From contig AP018172.1 of assembly GCA_002368175.1 (NCBI GenBank), positions 5,707,001 through 5,771,000 on the forward strand: a DNA stretch of 64,000 nt. The letters run 5' to 3'. This stretch comes from Calothrix sp. NIES-2098. Its GTDB lineage: Bacteria > Cyanobacteriota > Cyanobacteriia > Cyanobacteriales > Nostocaceae. Below the pieces are notes generated by a model that was not told where the DNA came from, did no database searches, and worked only from the letters and a program-made list of their open reading frames with translations. Of the stretch, positions 9,101 to 18,572 are shown piece after piece (the stretch's first letter is position 1; every line of letters starts with the position of its first letter). The position numbers and the translations under genes were made by a program.

Positions 9101-9422
9101 TTAAAGTACGAGCAAAGCGATGATGTAGACGCTAAAGACACAATACTGGGGGTGAAAACCAACTACCCAGCCTCCAGCTGCTACCCTACCCTACTCTATG
9201 GAAACGCCTTTAGCGAAGGGGAATTCCCTAAGTAACGTGGTAACAAACTGAAAATGCGCCTACGGGAATCTACTTGTCTTGTGCTAGGTTCTACCAATCA
9301 ATAGTATGCTTGTGTAGGCTCCCTCAATACCGCTTGTGAAAAAAAGATAAGTTTCAAAACCAGGAAATCATTAATTATCTATTGGCATTTATCAAAGTAG
9401 GGTGCTAGCCGTGCGATTTTGC
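9101..9422. other. Intergenic region between patU and the transglutaminase-fold gene
   Basis: No gene seen. It contains a small dispersed-repeat fragment (tatggaaacgcc..tagcgaaggggaa at about 9196-9225) of the kind that recurs in this window near 18240, 27535 and 34560. The promoter of the minus-strand gene ending at 6740 is expected here. Confidence 0.5.
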
Positions 9423-10403
9423 CTATGTTATGGGATTAATGACAAACAACAGCGGCTGTTGGTCTATTTCTGGAAAATCAACTTCTAAAGTATAAATCTG
9501 GTTGAGTTGCTGACAGTGTAATTCTACACTTAAGCTTCCCGAACTTGCTGACCGTCCTACTGCCTGGGTATCCTTTCCTTTGAGCGTGAAAACTCCTTGG
9601 GTAGGTAACTTACCCTCGACCCGTAGCTTTCCTATCTGTCCCTGAGACTGGTATTCTACTTTTAGGCTGAGAACACCTGCACTAGTTAACCATTCTCTTT
9701 CGACTATGGGATTGGTTGCGGAAAGTGGTAGCGTCAAGTTTTCTAACAGTTGTTTAGCAGCTAACAACGATAACGCTATTTGTTGACGTTGTTTTAAATC
9801 TGAGTAATCGCTCTGAATATTGGGCATGGTCTCCAGAGCATCTACAGACCGATAAGTACTTCTCAGTACTAATCCAGCTATATCGTTGAGCGTTTGGCTA
9901 TCGTTAGGAAACAACTCCTCGACTGCCTGAACTAATTTGGCCCCTAAAGGTAGGGAAGATGTCAGCAACACTTGACACTTGTGTAGCAATTGACGGAAAA
10001 TGCTTTCCGGCAGAGTAACAGGTAAATTAAGCTTTGACTGTTGTGCCACCCATCCCCAGGCTGGAACTAATTCTATAGATGCTTCGTCCGCATAATCGGG
10101 ATAGTCTATTAACTGAGTTTCCCAGGGGAATAAAGGCGGGTGGTTTTGGATTTGGATTTGTAACCGACGTTTAATGACGGCTTGGAAACGTTCTTGCACA
10201 GTAGGAATTTCTCCCAGTTGAAAGGTTTGGGGCGTCCCTCCCGACTCTGGCTCGCCACTTGTTGATGTGAGAGCTTGCTTGAGAGGGTTTTCCACCCCGT
10301 CAATTTCCTCACTATCTACCGAAGACGACTTAGAGGTGATGACATCGTCTGCCAACACCCAACTAAGTAACTGGTAATGTAAGGATTCTGAGTCACTATT
10401 CAT
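9423..10403 (-). CDS. patU: PatU, heterocyst pattern-control protein (unsplit form)
   Basis: About 326 residues from the ATG at 10403 (a GTG at 10415 would give 330). I assign PatU from its position directly after hetZ in the same orientation, its size, and the neighbourhood (sds, murI, amiC). In Anabaena PCC 7120 the gene is split into patU5 and patU3; here it is one open frame. It has no recognisable catalytic motif. The N-terminal third is acidic and low in complexity, the middle is helical (LVPAWGWVAQQSKLNLPVTL and following), and the C-terminal third is beta-rich (LSLKVEYQSQGQIGKLRVEG onward). The start overlaps the hetZ stop by 8 bp (ATG inside cATGaaTAG), implying translational coupling. 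Genetic work in Anabaena shows that patU3 opposes heterocyst formation and interacts with HetZ. The name rests on context and memory rather than a search. Confidence 0.75.
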   Translation of the reverse strand: MNSDSESLHYQLLSWVLADDVITSKSSSVDSEEIDGVENPLKQALTSTSGEPESGGTPQTFQLGEIPTVQERFQAVIKRRLQIQIQNHPPLFPWETQLIDYPDYADEASIELVPAWGWVAQQSKLNLPVTLPESIFRQLLHKCQVLLTSSLPLGAKLVQAVEELFPNDSQTLNDIAGLVLRSTYRSVDALETMPNIQSDYSDLKQRQQIALSLLAAKQLLENLTLPLSATNPIVEREWLTSAGVLSLKVEYQSQGQIGKLRVEGKLPTQGVFTLKGKDTQAVGRSASSGSLSVELHCQQLNQIYTLEVDFPEIDQQPLLFVINPIT

Positions 10404-11586
10404 GAGTAGATGCACCCGATCCGGACACTAAAGAGTTACGAATTTCCCAAGCTTGTTCAAGAATCTTAAACCACCGTTTTTGCAATTGTGCCATAGACAA
10501 ACCTAGAGTTTTCGCGATTTTTTCATCGGGTTGCCCTTGTTGTTTCATATTCAGTAAAGACCGCTGTTTCTCGTCTAACTCCGCTGTATATGTTTGCCAC
10601 TGTTGGGGAGTTAGACCTAAATTCGTTGGTAAGGAAGCTTCTAACCATTCGTGAACTAATTCCCAACGATGCAACAAGGCAAACCGAATTAAATGATATT
10701 TAAAACGCTGCTGTAAGTAATCTCTCTGTCGAGGGGTTAAACCTAAAATTGACTCTATTTCCTGTGCGGATAGATCTTGAAGGCGGAGACTAAAGTAATC
10801 GGCACAGTCATTTTGTTGTCGTTGTTCCAAATAATCCAATAACTCTGTAATGACGACAGAGCGCAACGTGTCTTCTTCTGGCTCTGGTTCTGCTTGCGTT
10901 GCCATTGCCGAACGCAATTGTTGTACTGCTGGCTCTTCCCAGGAACCATCGGCTTCGTTGGCACTACCTTCTGCCGCTTGTTCGATATCTACACTGGTTT
11001 CTGGAGGTTGCTGTTGAGAGAAAGTTTGCGCTCGGAGAATAATTAGCTGTTGCTGACGCCCTGGTAAGGGTATACGTCGCTTACCATAACGTTCGGTAAA
11101 TGCCATATATTCAGCCAATTCTAGTAGTGTCTGAGGGCGATAGGCACTACCCATTTGGTTTTCCCGCCGGAAAGCGTTCAAGGCCTCCAGATAAAAGCTC
11201 TGGAGGAAATCTTCAATGATAGTCAGCCGCCCTTGATAACTCAATTGCTTCTGAGGAGGATTAATGTAACGATAGATAATCGCACTCAAAGTGCTATGTA
11301 ATTCTACCCTGCCTCGATTTGAACCCAGCTGATAATACCTCAGGCACTGTTGCAGCCTATGGCGGGCTAAGGTCATTGCTGAGTTTTCTATAGCACCGGA
11401 AGCTTGGATACGTTTACTTTCGTTGCAAATTCGGTAGACTTCGGAGGCGATTCGTGTTGCCACATCATGGCAATTCTGTTCCGAAGCTTTGGTTGACTGC
11501 TGAAGCTCCTTAAATAGGAGTTGAAATATCACCTCCACGCCGATAGAATTCTCTCCCTGAATAGTTGCGGTTGCGGCTGAATTCAT
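10396..11586 (-). CDS. hetZ: HetZ, early heterocyst-differentiation regulator
   Basis: A 396-residue protein, close to the 401 residues of Anabaena HetZ. The C-terminal half contains two helix-turn-helix-like segments: residues about 273-303 (SAQEIESILGLTPRQRDYLQ and following) and about 352-384 (QPDEKIAKTLGLSMAQLQKR and following). The latter resembles sigma-factor region 4. A Glu/Pro/Gln-rich linker lies at 190-240. HetZ acts with HetR early in heterocyst commitment and is needed for hetP and patS regulation in Anabaena. The gene leads the hetZ-patU pair and is divergent from the conserved gene at 11793, leaving a 206-bp promoter region. I could not find a clear inverted HetR operator there. 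NCBI also recognises HetZ-related paralogues, but the patU-like partner and sds/murI/amiC context favour hetZ proper. Confidence 0.85.
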   Translation of the reverse strand: MNSAATATIQGENSIGVEVIFQLLFKELQQSTKASEQNCHDVATRIASEVYRICNESKRIQASGAIENSAMTLARHRLQQCLRYYQLGSNRGRVELHSTLSAIIYRYINPPQKQLSYQGRLTIIEDFLQSFYLEALNAFRRENQMGSAYRPQTLLELAEYMAFTERYGKRRIPLPGRQQQLIILRAQTFSQQQPPETSVDIEQAAEGSANEADGSWEEPAVQQLRSAMATQAEPEPEEDTLRSVVITELLDYLEQRQQNDCADYFSLRLQDLSAQEIESILGLTPRQRDYLQQRFKYHLIRFALLHRWELVHEWLEASLPTNLGLTPQQWQTYTAELDEKQRSLLNMKQQGQPDEKIAKTLGLSMAQLQKRWFKILEQAWEIRNSLVSGSGASTHE

Positions 11587-11792
11587 AGTCTCTGTTTTTA
11601 AAAGACCCTAACATACTTAAACACAACCTGTACGACCGTGGGTGTTGGCTTGATGATTTTGCTTATAAGCTAAACACAAGACCAATCCTGCATTGAGGAT
11701 TTGGCTTAATTTATTATTCCCAATCACAGTGGGATTATTTACACTTTGCTTTGATTTTATGGCCATTACCCAGGAGCCGTTGACAAGTCATT

Positions 11793-12266
11793 ATGGATTT
11801 AGAAGCACAAATTCAATTGTTGATTGATGATGCACCCCACGATGGTATAACACCACAACTTGTTGCAGCAATTGCCCCTGCGCTCAAGGCGATCGCTCAT
11901 CAGTTACGTTACCCCCAGTATTATATTCTCCAAAGCTTGGAGTCAGAGTGGGTTTTAACTACATTGAGCAACCGAGCAAATCCACAATTAGAAAAGCGGG
12001 TAGTTTACGCTTTTCCTACCTTAAAGGATGCCACAGTTACTTCATCTGCTGGGCTGGATTCTCAAGTAATAGCTACAGCCATTCCTGTAACTCACATTTT
12101 GTTCCAACTGCTGGCATTAGAACCCGTAGATAGTATAGTGTTTTTTGAGACTCCTGGTATGACTAATAATACAGTCGAGGTGCGACGAACTGACCTACAA
12201 AACCAGATTCAACAAAAACTACAACCCAGCAATACCCGAAAACGAGTACCACCCGATATTGCATAA
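11793..12266 (+). CDS. Conserved cyanobacterial protein, function unknown
   Basis: A 157-residue soluble protein without signal peptide or membrane segment. The start ATG at 11793 gives MDLEAQIQLLIDDAPHDGIT. The middle is alternating helix/strand (LKAIAHQLRYPQYYILQSLE), and the C-terminus (VEVRRTDLQNQIQQKL) is charged and probably helical. I do not recognise a catalytic motif. It lies divergent to hetZ and convergent to sds, from which it is separated by a bidirectional hairpin. Its strong codon regularity and HIP1 site argue that it is a real gene. Confidence 0.75.
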   Translation: MDLEAQIQLLIDDAPHDGITPQLVAAIAPALKAIAHQLRYPQYYILQSLESEWVLTTLSNRANPQLEKRVVYAFPTLKDATVTSSAGLDSQVIATAIPVTHILFQLLALEPVDSIVFFETPGMTNNTVEVRRTDLQNQIQQKLQPSNTRKRVPPDIA

Positions 12267-12270
12267 AACC

Positions 12271-12312
12271 ATTTTAGATTTTGGATTCAATTCAAAATCC
12301 AAAATCTAAAAT
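12271..12312. terminator. Bidirectional terminator hairpin
   Basis: A perfect 17-bp inverted repeat: ATTTTAGATTTTGGATT at 12271-12287 paired with its complement at 12296-12312, with an 8-base loop. It is located exactly between the convergent stops at 12266 and 12316. A/T-rich ends on both strands suit termination in both directions. Confidence 0.8.
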
Positions 12313-12315
12313 TGC

Positions 12316-13287
12316 TTAATACAGCCGACTCAGTACATAGTCAGCCATATTAATTAAAGCTTGACGCGATTCTGAGGGTGAGAGAACTGCAATATGCTCG
12401 GTTGCTACCTTAGCATGGTAAGCGGCTAATTCTCTTGCCTTTTGTATTCCTTGGCTTTCTTGAATCAACCCTAGTGCTTGTTCTAAATCTCCTGATTGAG
12501 CAAACTCTCGCTCAATTAGTACTTCTAGATATGGTTTTTCCTTTAAAGCGAATAAAACTGGTGCTGTAAGGTTGCCACTTTTCAGATCTGACCCTACAGG
12601 TTTGCCTAATGTATCAGTTGAACTGGTGAAATCTAAAATATCATCCACAATCTGGAACGCTAGACCTAGATGGCGTCCATAGTTATATAAATGGTCGGCA
12701 TTTTCTGGGGATACTTCGCTAAGTAACCCTGCTGCTTTAGAACTATTGGCAATTAATGAGGCAGTTTTGTAATAGCTCTTGTTGAGGTAAGTCTCTATCG
12801 TGATGTTAGTATCAAATCGATTTAGTCCCTGCTGGATTTCTCCAGCCGCCAAATCCATAATCACTTCTGATAGCAGTTTTACAACTTCCAAATTGTCTAA
12901 ATTTGCTAAATACCAGGAAGATTGAGCGAAAAGAAAATCTCCTGCCAACACGGCAATGCGGTTGCCAAATAAGCTATGAACAGTAGGAACACCGCGTCGC
13001 ATTTGGGATTCGTCCACCACATCGTCATGCACCAAGCTAGCTGTGTGGATCATTTCTGCGATCTCCGCTAAACGTCGGTGACGGGATGTAATGTCTTGAT
13101 TTAGCATTGTTGCTCGCGCTATCAGCAGGACGATAGCTGGTCTAATACGCTTTCCCCCAGCTCCAAATAGATGTTCGGCTGCTGCATAAAGTATGGGGTG
13201 GCGATTTCCAACTAGCTGTTTGAGATTATCTGCTAGTATTCGCAGGTCTGCTTCCACAGGGGTAAACAGGGAGGTGGCTGGGGTCAT
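12316..13287 (-). CDS. sds: Solanesyl/long-chain polyprenyl diphosphate synthase
   Basis: A 323-residue trans-isoprenyl diphosphate synthase. It shows the first aspartate-rich motif DDVVD (88-92), GGKRIRP (44-50), RRGVPTVH following the first motif, and the second motif DDILD (215-219). The bulky residues before the first motif and the overall family match the cyanobacterial solanesyl diphosphate synthase that makes the C45 tail of plastoquinone. Product length cannot be proven from sequence. The gene is monocistronic, with a 1.1-kb gene-free region upstream. Confidence 0.92.
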   Translation of the reverse strand: MTPATSLFTPVEADLRILADNLKQLVGNRHPILYAAAEHLFGAGGKRIRPAIVLLIARATMLNQDITSRHRRLAEIAEMIHTASLVHDDVVDESQMRRGVPTVHSLFGNRIAVLAGDFLFAQSSWYLANLDNLEVVKLLSEVIMDLAAGEIQQGLNRFDTNITIETYLNKSYYKTASLIANSSKAAGLLSEVSPENADHLYNYGRHLGLAFQIVDDILDFTSSTDTLGKPVGSDLKSGNLTAPVLFALKEKPYLEVLIEREFAQSGDLEQALGLIQESQGIQKARELAAYHAKVATEHIAVLSPSESRQALINMADYVLSRLY

Positions 13288-14434
13288 GGATGGGCGGACT
13301 CTGGCTTAGGTTACGAAAGTTTACATATCCTATACTCATTTTAAGATAACCCTGTGCCTGCGCAAAGTTTTAATCCGGGAATCCCTCAATTTCTAAAGGC
13401 TGTACCCTCTTCAGAATTCAAAAACCTGCTGTTTTAGGCTTTTAAAGTATTTTGAGTAAGATTCTGTTTGGTTATGCCATACTAAAATAACTTCCTTAAT
13501 TAAAAAAATGTATTGTAGAATACTGAAAAATCTTTCAACTCTATAAAATTTTCCTTTTAAGGTAGAATTTATAATCCCGTAACTTTCCAGACTAATGACA
13601 TCTGTTATCGATAATTTTAAAATCACTTCAAAGTATTTACTTAAGTAATTATACTTAAGATATGGCAATGGTTATCCTTAAGACTGCTATATCTAAGTAA
13701 GCAATTTATCTTTTGCCCATATTATGATAGTCTTTTAATAAAAAATTTATTTATAGTAATAAAATAAATCTGTCATTTGTATTACTAAATATAGAAAGAT
13801 ATCTCTATCAGCAAGAAGAAAAAACTAGCACTAAGTATTTCCCAGGTTAGAGGAGTTTTTTCTAGCTTGGTGAACTGATTGAGAAAATTTAAAATTTAGC
13901 TATGAAGTAGGCTTAAAAGTCAGGAACGTTGTGTTACGCTAAGATCTAGGGATTTTAAATTTTTCAGATATTCACTCTCAAAAGTAAATTTACCTGTAAG
14001 TAATTTTACTTTTAAGAGTTGTGAGTAAATAATCTTGTTGCAGTTATTTTATGGGAGTAATCCCTGATTTGATAGCTGCGACCTGCGAACCTGTTATTTG
14101 GAGCTAGACGCTGCCCTTAAGGGGAAAAGCTCGTTTTTATCTTACATTGAGCGTTGGCGTTACTCCAATGAATTAGCGTACGCAGCAATAACGCGGACTA
14201 GGTAGACTGCTGAGGAGCGCAGTTAAAAGTTGCCATTTGGCAATTTAGCTGCTCTGCAATGTATGGTCTGCGAAAAATTAATTTAAATGATAAATCCGTT
14301 GACCGTGGAGAATTGTTCTCTACGGCGTACTCTAGCATAGCAAACTATAGCCATCAAGAACTAACTTGTGTGGTTGAGGTTTTGCTTAGGTTATTGAATT
14401 GCATATTCGTTTAGATAAAGGTGCTGGTAGAACA
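13288..14434. other. Long intergenic region upstream of sds and of a small membrane protein
   Basis: No protein gene is supported. The first part (13390-13900) is very AT-rich and carries only a weak open frame of 85 codons without family resemblance. From about 14060 the base composition rises and a series of stable hairpins appears (listed as a candidate RNA). Confidence 0.6.
14080..14325 (+). ncRNA. Candidate structured RNA or leader, family unknown
   Basis: Several adjacent hairpins can be drawn. At about 14219-14252, GCAGTTAAA pairs with TTTAGCTGC around an inner TTGCCA/TGGCAA stem, and it is enclosed by GGAGC/GCTC. CCCTTAAGGGG lies near 14112. CATTGAGCG pairs with CTCCAATG at about 14145-14170. 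CCGTGGAGAA (14303-14312) pairs with TTCTCTACGG (14316-14325). The region ends 110 bp before the small membrane gene, so it may be its leader or a free RNA. It lacks the signature bases of RNase P RNA, tmRNA or SRP RNA. I cannot assign a family; strand is inferred from the downstream gene. Confidence 0.4.
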
Positions 14435-14632
14435 ATGATTTACGGAAATATGCCTATGATGATTTTTATTTTAGCTTCTGGATATTTGTTCACAGTTTAC
14501 CTACTACTAGCATTGGCAAAGCGAACTGGAAAAAACACTGATGCTAGAGATATATCTTTGGCAACTCAGGGAAAACACCAAGAAGAGTTATCAGTAGCAT
14601 CGAATGTGACTGAAGTTGTTAATAGTCAATAG
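14435..14632 (+). CDS. Small membrane protein, unknown function
   Basis: A 65-residue protein from the ATG at 14435 (MIYGNMPMMIFILASGYLFT). One hydrophobic helix covers about residues 7-30, followed by a positively charged stop (AKRTGKN) and a polar tail of about 35 residues. A TTG 36 bp upstream would add 12 residues and is less likely. No family is recognised. The last codons (VVNSQ) run into an aatagtc tandem repeat, so the C-terminus may be variable between strains. A hairpin-rich region lies immediately upstream. Confidence 0.55.
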   Translation: MIYGNMPMMIFILASGYLFTVYLLLALAKRTGKNTDARDISLATQGKHQEELSVASNVTEVVNSQ

Positions 14633-14663
14633 TCAATAGTCAAGAGTTTATTGACTCTTGACT
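14619..14663. repeat. Heptamer repeats ending in a terminator-like hairpin
   Basis: Three copies of aatagtc end in AGTCAAGAGT (14638-14647), which pairs perfectly with ACTCTTGACT (14654-14663). The T-rich run that follows suggests that the repeat array has been used as a terminator between the small membrane gene and murI. Confidence 0.65.
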
Positions 14664-14694
14664 TTGGATTTTGGACTTTTGAGTTCATCGCCAA

Positions 14695-15576
14695 TTACCC
14701 AACAAAGTCTTGTTGGAGGCGAGATTTTGAAGCATCAGTAAAGCAAACCTCCTCAACTAGTGGGGTGTAGCCTAACCACTGCAATCCCGATTGGGCAAAT
14801 TGTTGCGCGCAGCCACTAACAGCAAAGCGAGTAGGTAGTGGGGGATGGGTATTCTTTAAACCTAGTAAGTCTAAATCTTGGGCACAAGCTGCTACGACAT
14901 TCACTGCTGGATCGACTAGCTTGACATGGGAGGGAAGGAGCGATCGCAACACGGGTGCGAGGTGGGGATAATGGGTACAGCCGTAAACTAAAGTATCAAT
15001 TTCCTGCTTGATTAACGGCTCTAAATAAGAACGTGCTACTTCAGTAGTGTAGGGGTCGTGTATGCGGTTTTGTTCAATTAGCGGTACAAATTCTGGACAA
15101 CCAACTTGCCAGACTTGAACATTAGGGTCAATCTCTAGTATTGCTTGCTTATAAGCATTACTTTTAGCAGTTGCTGGGGTAGCAATTACACCAATCCGCT
15201 TGCCAAGCTGTACTGCGGCCCTAGCGCCTGGAAGGATAACACCGAGAATAGGTAGGTTGAATTCTTCTCGTACTATTTCTAGGGCTAAAGCAGAACTTGT
15301 ATTACAAGCCATAATTACCATTTTTACCTGCTGCTGCTGCATCCAGGTAAGAATTTCGCGCACAAATTGCAATATCTCTGCTTGCGAACGAATGCCATAA
15401 GGCAATCGAGCTGTATCACCAAAATAAATAACTGATTCGTTAGGAAGTTGCCGATAAACTTGTCGCAGTACCGTTAGACCGCCGACGCCACTATCAAAAA
15501 TGCCAATGGGCGCACGTTGAGGTTCTTGCTCGGAAAAATTATAAAGATTGCCTTCAAAGATGGAAGATGAATACAC
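14695..15576 (-). CDS. murI: Glutamate racemase
   Basis: A 293-residue glutamate racemase supplying D-glutamate for peptidoglycan. The glycine-rich GIFDSGVGGLTV segment is at 25-36. The two catalytic cysteines are in ACNTSSA (Cys91) and YGCTHYPH (Cys200), the usual pair that abstracts and donates the alpha proton. About 20 residues precede the core, a little more than in many homologues, so a start at a later codon cannot be excluded. It lies 130 bp after amiC2 on the same strand, consistent with a cell-wall gene group (amiC1, amiC2, murI). Confidence 0.96.
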   Translation of the reverse strand: MYSSSIFEGNLYNFSEQEPQRAPIGIFDSGVGGLTVLRQVYRQLPNESVIYFGDTARLPYGIRSQAEILQFVREILTWMQQQQVKMVIMACNTSSALALEIVREEFNLPILGVILPGARAAVQLGKRIGVIATPATAKSNAYKQAILEIDPNVQVWQVGCPEFVPLIEQNRIHDPYTTEVARSYLEPLIKQEIDTLVYGCTHYPHLAPVLRSLLPSHVKLVDPAVNVVAACAQDLDLLGLKNTHPPLPTRFAVSGCAQQFAQSGLQWLGYTPLVEEVCFTDASKSRLQQDFVG

Positions 15577-15706
15577 GGGCTGATATTGGTTGAGGTTTTT
15601 TGAATTAAGATACAGGATTTAGTAGCCAACTTGCTAAGACTCATAAATCCTGTATGTAAAAGAAGTCTAAATATCACCTCTTTAACTAGTAATTTTTACT
15701 ACATTT

Positions 15707-17629
15707 TTACCTTCTTCGTAAGTATTTGAGAATTCCATTAGCGATCGCTTCTGCCATGCGATTCTGGTATTCTCGGCTTGCCAATCTGGGATTGTCTTCC
15801 CGACCCGTCATATAGCCTGTTTCCACCAGAATGGAAGGCATAGAACTTTTCCTGAGGACGTAAAATCGGGCTTTGCGTGTTCCCCTATCTTTGATAGTAC
15901 TGATACTGTTGAGAATAGTATTGCGAACCACGTCAGCAAAATCGCGACCACTGTCGTAATAATATACTTCTAGCCCGTTGACATCAGAACGGTTATCAAT
16001 CGAATTCGCGTGAACGCTGACAAACAAAGTTGCATTAACTCGCTCGGCTATATCTACCCGTCCTTGAAGTTCTACGAAAAAGTCAGCATCTCTTGTTAGT
16101 ACTGCTTGTACGCCATTTTTCTCTAAAATCCTGGCGATTTGCATCCCAATAGGCAAAACCACATCCTTTTCTAGCAGTCCGCCTAAGCCTGGCGCGCCAG
16201 AGTCTTTACCACCATGTCCGGGGTCAATCACTACTAGTAATTTTCCTCTGGGAACTGTGGGACGTGGTAATGGCTGCGGTATAGTCCGAGGATTATCTGT
16301 GGGATCTGGCAATTGTCCTTGAGTTGGTGGCAGTGGGGGTAAACCCACAGGGGGTATTCTAGGGGATGTAATTGGACGAGAGCGTTGTAATTGTAGAGCT
16401 AGCAGTTGACTGCCGACTTGATTAAGTTCGCCAATCTGTACTCCGGCGGCGGGTTGAACGAAAACCACAACCGAATTTGGTTCTTGCGGTTGTAAGCGGA
16501 TGCGCAAAATCGGGCTAGTCGCATCTAAACTGGGGCCATTGACTCTGGGAGCTAACTTTGCATTGGCAATTGTAATTCGGAACAGACCCGTGCTGCGATC
16601 CCAACCACTGGTTGCAGATACAGCTTGGTCAGCGCGAATCAACAATTGGCTGCCATTGCCAGCAAGTTCGACAGATTGAATTGTCGCTGGCGAGTCAGTT
16701 GATGTTCTCGGCAGTTGAGTGGTATTTCCGGGTAATCTGACTACACCACCACTATTGGGCAGAACCACAAATCCACCCACACTGCTAGTGCTTGCCCGCC
16801 AATCGGGACTGTTGCTGTCTAGCTTCAGCGTCATCCGCGCCACTGGTGGTTGTGCTTGTAATTGACTAAACAGGATGCGATTGACACCATAGCGATTAAT
16901 TAATACATCCCGTTGCGCTAATTTTGGTGATAAAGACGCACCTGTAATGTCAATATTAACTGTTCTTTGATCTTCTGTTCGATTCACCTGGATTTTGGGA
17001 TTTGCACCACTGGTACGAACGAAAAACCCATCTCCTGTTACTCGTAAGTTCTCTATTTGAGTTGCTCCGTCTGTCGTGTTGACCGCAGTTCGGTTATCGA
17101 TGGGAGTAACAGAGTCAGTTTTGACCACGTTATAAACACTTCTGGGAGGAAATACTGTCGGAGATGTTGTAGAAGGGACTACTGTCCTTGGTGTTTCTGT
17201 TTGTGGTCTACTAGCATCAGCTAAGGTGGCGACCCGATCGACTTTTGGCTCCGGTAAATTTACTGTCCAACGGCTGGCAGTGATGCCTGTAAATTTTACC
17301 TGTTGGGGGTCTAGGGTATAACCAGGAGTAAGTTCGACAACTATGCGGGTTGTCTCTTTATCAAATTGCCCAACACGAATCGAACGAATTGCTCCACCTA
17401 CTGATTGCGTTACCTGTGGACGCCCAAATACGGTTTGTGGTAAATCGATTACCAAACGGGTGGGGTTAAATATGAGTTGTGCTTTTGGTTGTACAGCACC
17501 CGCAGTATTAATTTCCAACCGATTTTGATTAGGATCAAAACGCCAAGATTCTAGTCTCGCTGCAAAAGCTGGCGACGACAGTATGAAGATAGTTCCAAAA
17601 GTACCGGGTAGTAACCAGTGTAATTTCAC
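15707..17629 (-). CDS. amiC2: AMIN-domain N-acetylmuramoyl-L-alanine amidase (AmiC2)
   Basis: A 640-residue secreted amidase. A signal peptide (residues 1-23, ending PAFA) is followed by two AMIN domains (about 25-130 and about 195-420) that target peptidoglycan or septa. A Pro-rich linker follows, then a C-terminal Amidase_3 zinc hydrolase (about 460-640) with VVIDPGHGGKDSGA, a metal-binding Glu in LLEKDV, VSVHANS and SILVETGYMTG. It cleaves the amide between MurNAc and L-Ala. In Nostoc, AmiC enzymes open septal nanopores needed for cell-cell communication and heterocyst formation. By position it corresponds to the downstream member (amiC2) of the Anabaena pair; which paralogue is which is inferred from gene order. 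The central AMIN-coding DNA is nearly identical to that of the neighbouring amiC1. Confidence 0.93.
   Translation of the reverse strand: MKLHWLLPGTFGTIFILSSPAFAARLESWRFDPNQNRLEINTAGAVQPKAQLIFNPTRLVIDLPQTVFGRPQVTQSVGGAIRSIRVGQFDKETTRIVVELTPGYTLDPQQVKFTGITASRWTVNLPEPKVDRVATLADASRPQTETPRTVVPSTTSPTVFPPRSVYNVVKTDSVTPIDNRTAVNTTDGATQIENLRVTGDGFFVRTSGANPKIQVNRTEDQRTVNIDITGASLSPKLAQRDVLINRYGVNRILFSQLQAQPPVARMTLKLDSNSPDWRASTSSVGGFVVLPNSGGVVRLPGNTTQLPRTSTDSPATIQSVELAGNGSQLLIRADQAVSATSGWDRSTGLFRITIANAKLAPRVNGPSLDATSPILRIRLQPQEPNSVVVFVQPAAGVQIGELNQVGSQLLALQLQRSRPITSPRIPPVGLPPLPPTQGQLPDPTDNPRTIPQPLPRPTVPRGKLLVVIDPGHGGKDSGAPGLGGLLEKDVVLPIGMQIARILEKNGVQAVLTRDADFFVELQGRVDIAERVNATLFVSVHANSIDNRSDVNGLEVYYYDSGRDFADVVRNTILNSISTIKDRGTRKARFYVLRKSSMPSILVETGYMTGREDNPRLASREYQNRMAEAIANGILKYLRRR
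16440..17080 (-). repeat. 641-bp near-identical block shared with amiC1
   Basis: Read side by side, this segment and 19297-19937 differ at only one position that I could find (aattaataca against aattaacaca). The DNA on both sides is clearly diverged. It covers the second AMIN domain. Confidence 0.9.
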
Positions 17630-18572
17630 AATCCATTCTCCTGATTTGCATTCATGGGAGCCGTTAAGCTTTCAAAATATTGATAAATCCTCACACCGTC
17701 ACTGCCCAAACTTTAGCTTTAATGCAGCAAAAGCATTTCGCACTTGGATCGAGACACAGCTAATGGCGTAAAATCTTAGCATGTACCTGTAATTTTGCCA
17801 TGCTGTTAGCGCTACGAATTTTAACCTGCAAAGCATCAGGGTACACCAAAAAAGACAACTATAATTAAACTGACTCAATCAATCTTAGTTAATGAAATTG
17901 CAATCAACCAAAAATTGATTTTAATCTGTTTGACTGCTAGTAATTAATGCACCAAGTGTAGAAATCCAAGTAATTTAAACTGGTATATTCGGGCTAGCGA
18001 CAGCTACTCTTTAATATTTAGAAAAATATTTATAGATGGGTGTGTCGAGCAGTACAGATGAGACTAATTGCCTGTAAAAGCGAATCGACTTTTATAGATT
18101 ACTCAGCATAACTGTCTTGAAAATGGGGCATTGGGGAGCTAGGTATTCGCTCTCCAGCGTTCCCGTAAGATAGAGGTTCCTCCAAGTTAGATTAACCTAA
18201 GGGTCTTGGAGTTTTTCGCTATCAGCAATTGGCGAAACAGTTCGCTGTCTTGCAGAACTTCACGTTGGGCGTAGCCCTTCCTACCGGATAGGGATTTTGG
18301 GAATGCAAAGCAAAATCCGTTCCCTTCCCTAGGAGAAAACAAGCTACGCATTAGCTTCTTTGCAAGAGAAGAAGGTTCCCGCAAGGTAGCGTAAGGCAAT
18401 AGGGTTAATAATTTTCATGTTTGGTTATGAGAATTGCCGCTGATGGATTTCTAAAAAAACTAAAAGGAAAGAGAAAATTTGTGCTACATATTGGTATTAA
18501 AGTTAATGTCTAATTAGTTGTATAACAATTGGCATCATTCAGTCTAACTACTCAAATTTTCTAGTGGTTTTC
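17630..18572. other. Gap between amiC1 and amiC2
   Basis: 943 bp without a supported gene. The part from 17630 to 18040 is AT-rich and presumably holds the amiC2 promoter. At 18225-18400 there is a GC-richer cluster of dispersed-repeat fragments (gttgggcgtagccc, taccggatagggat, tcccgcaaggtagcg). A 70-codon frame there is made of these fragments and is not considered a gene. Confidence 0.6.

Noticed and set aside
11587..11792. HetR operator in the hetZ promoter region
   Set aside because: Only a half-like word (gaccctaac) was seen; the inverted GGGTCTAACCC-type repeat is absent.
13411..13668. 85-codon frame on the minus strand
   Set aside because: AT-rich, Ile/Lys/Tyr/Ser-biased, no family features and no ribosome-binding site.
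18187..18399. 70-codon frame between amiC1 and amiC2
   Set aside because: Composed of dispersed-repeat fragments; no conserved motif.
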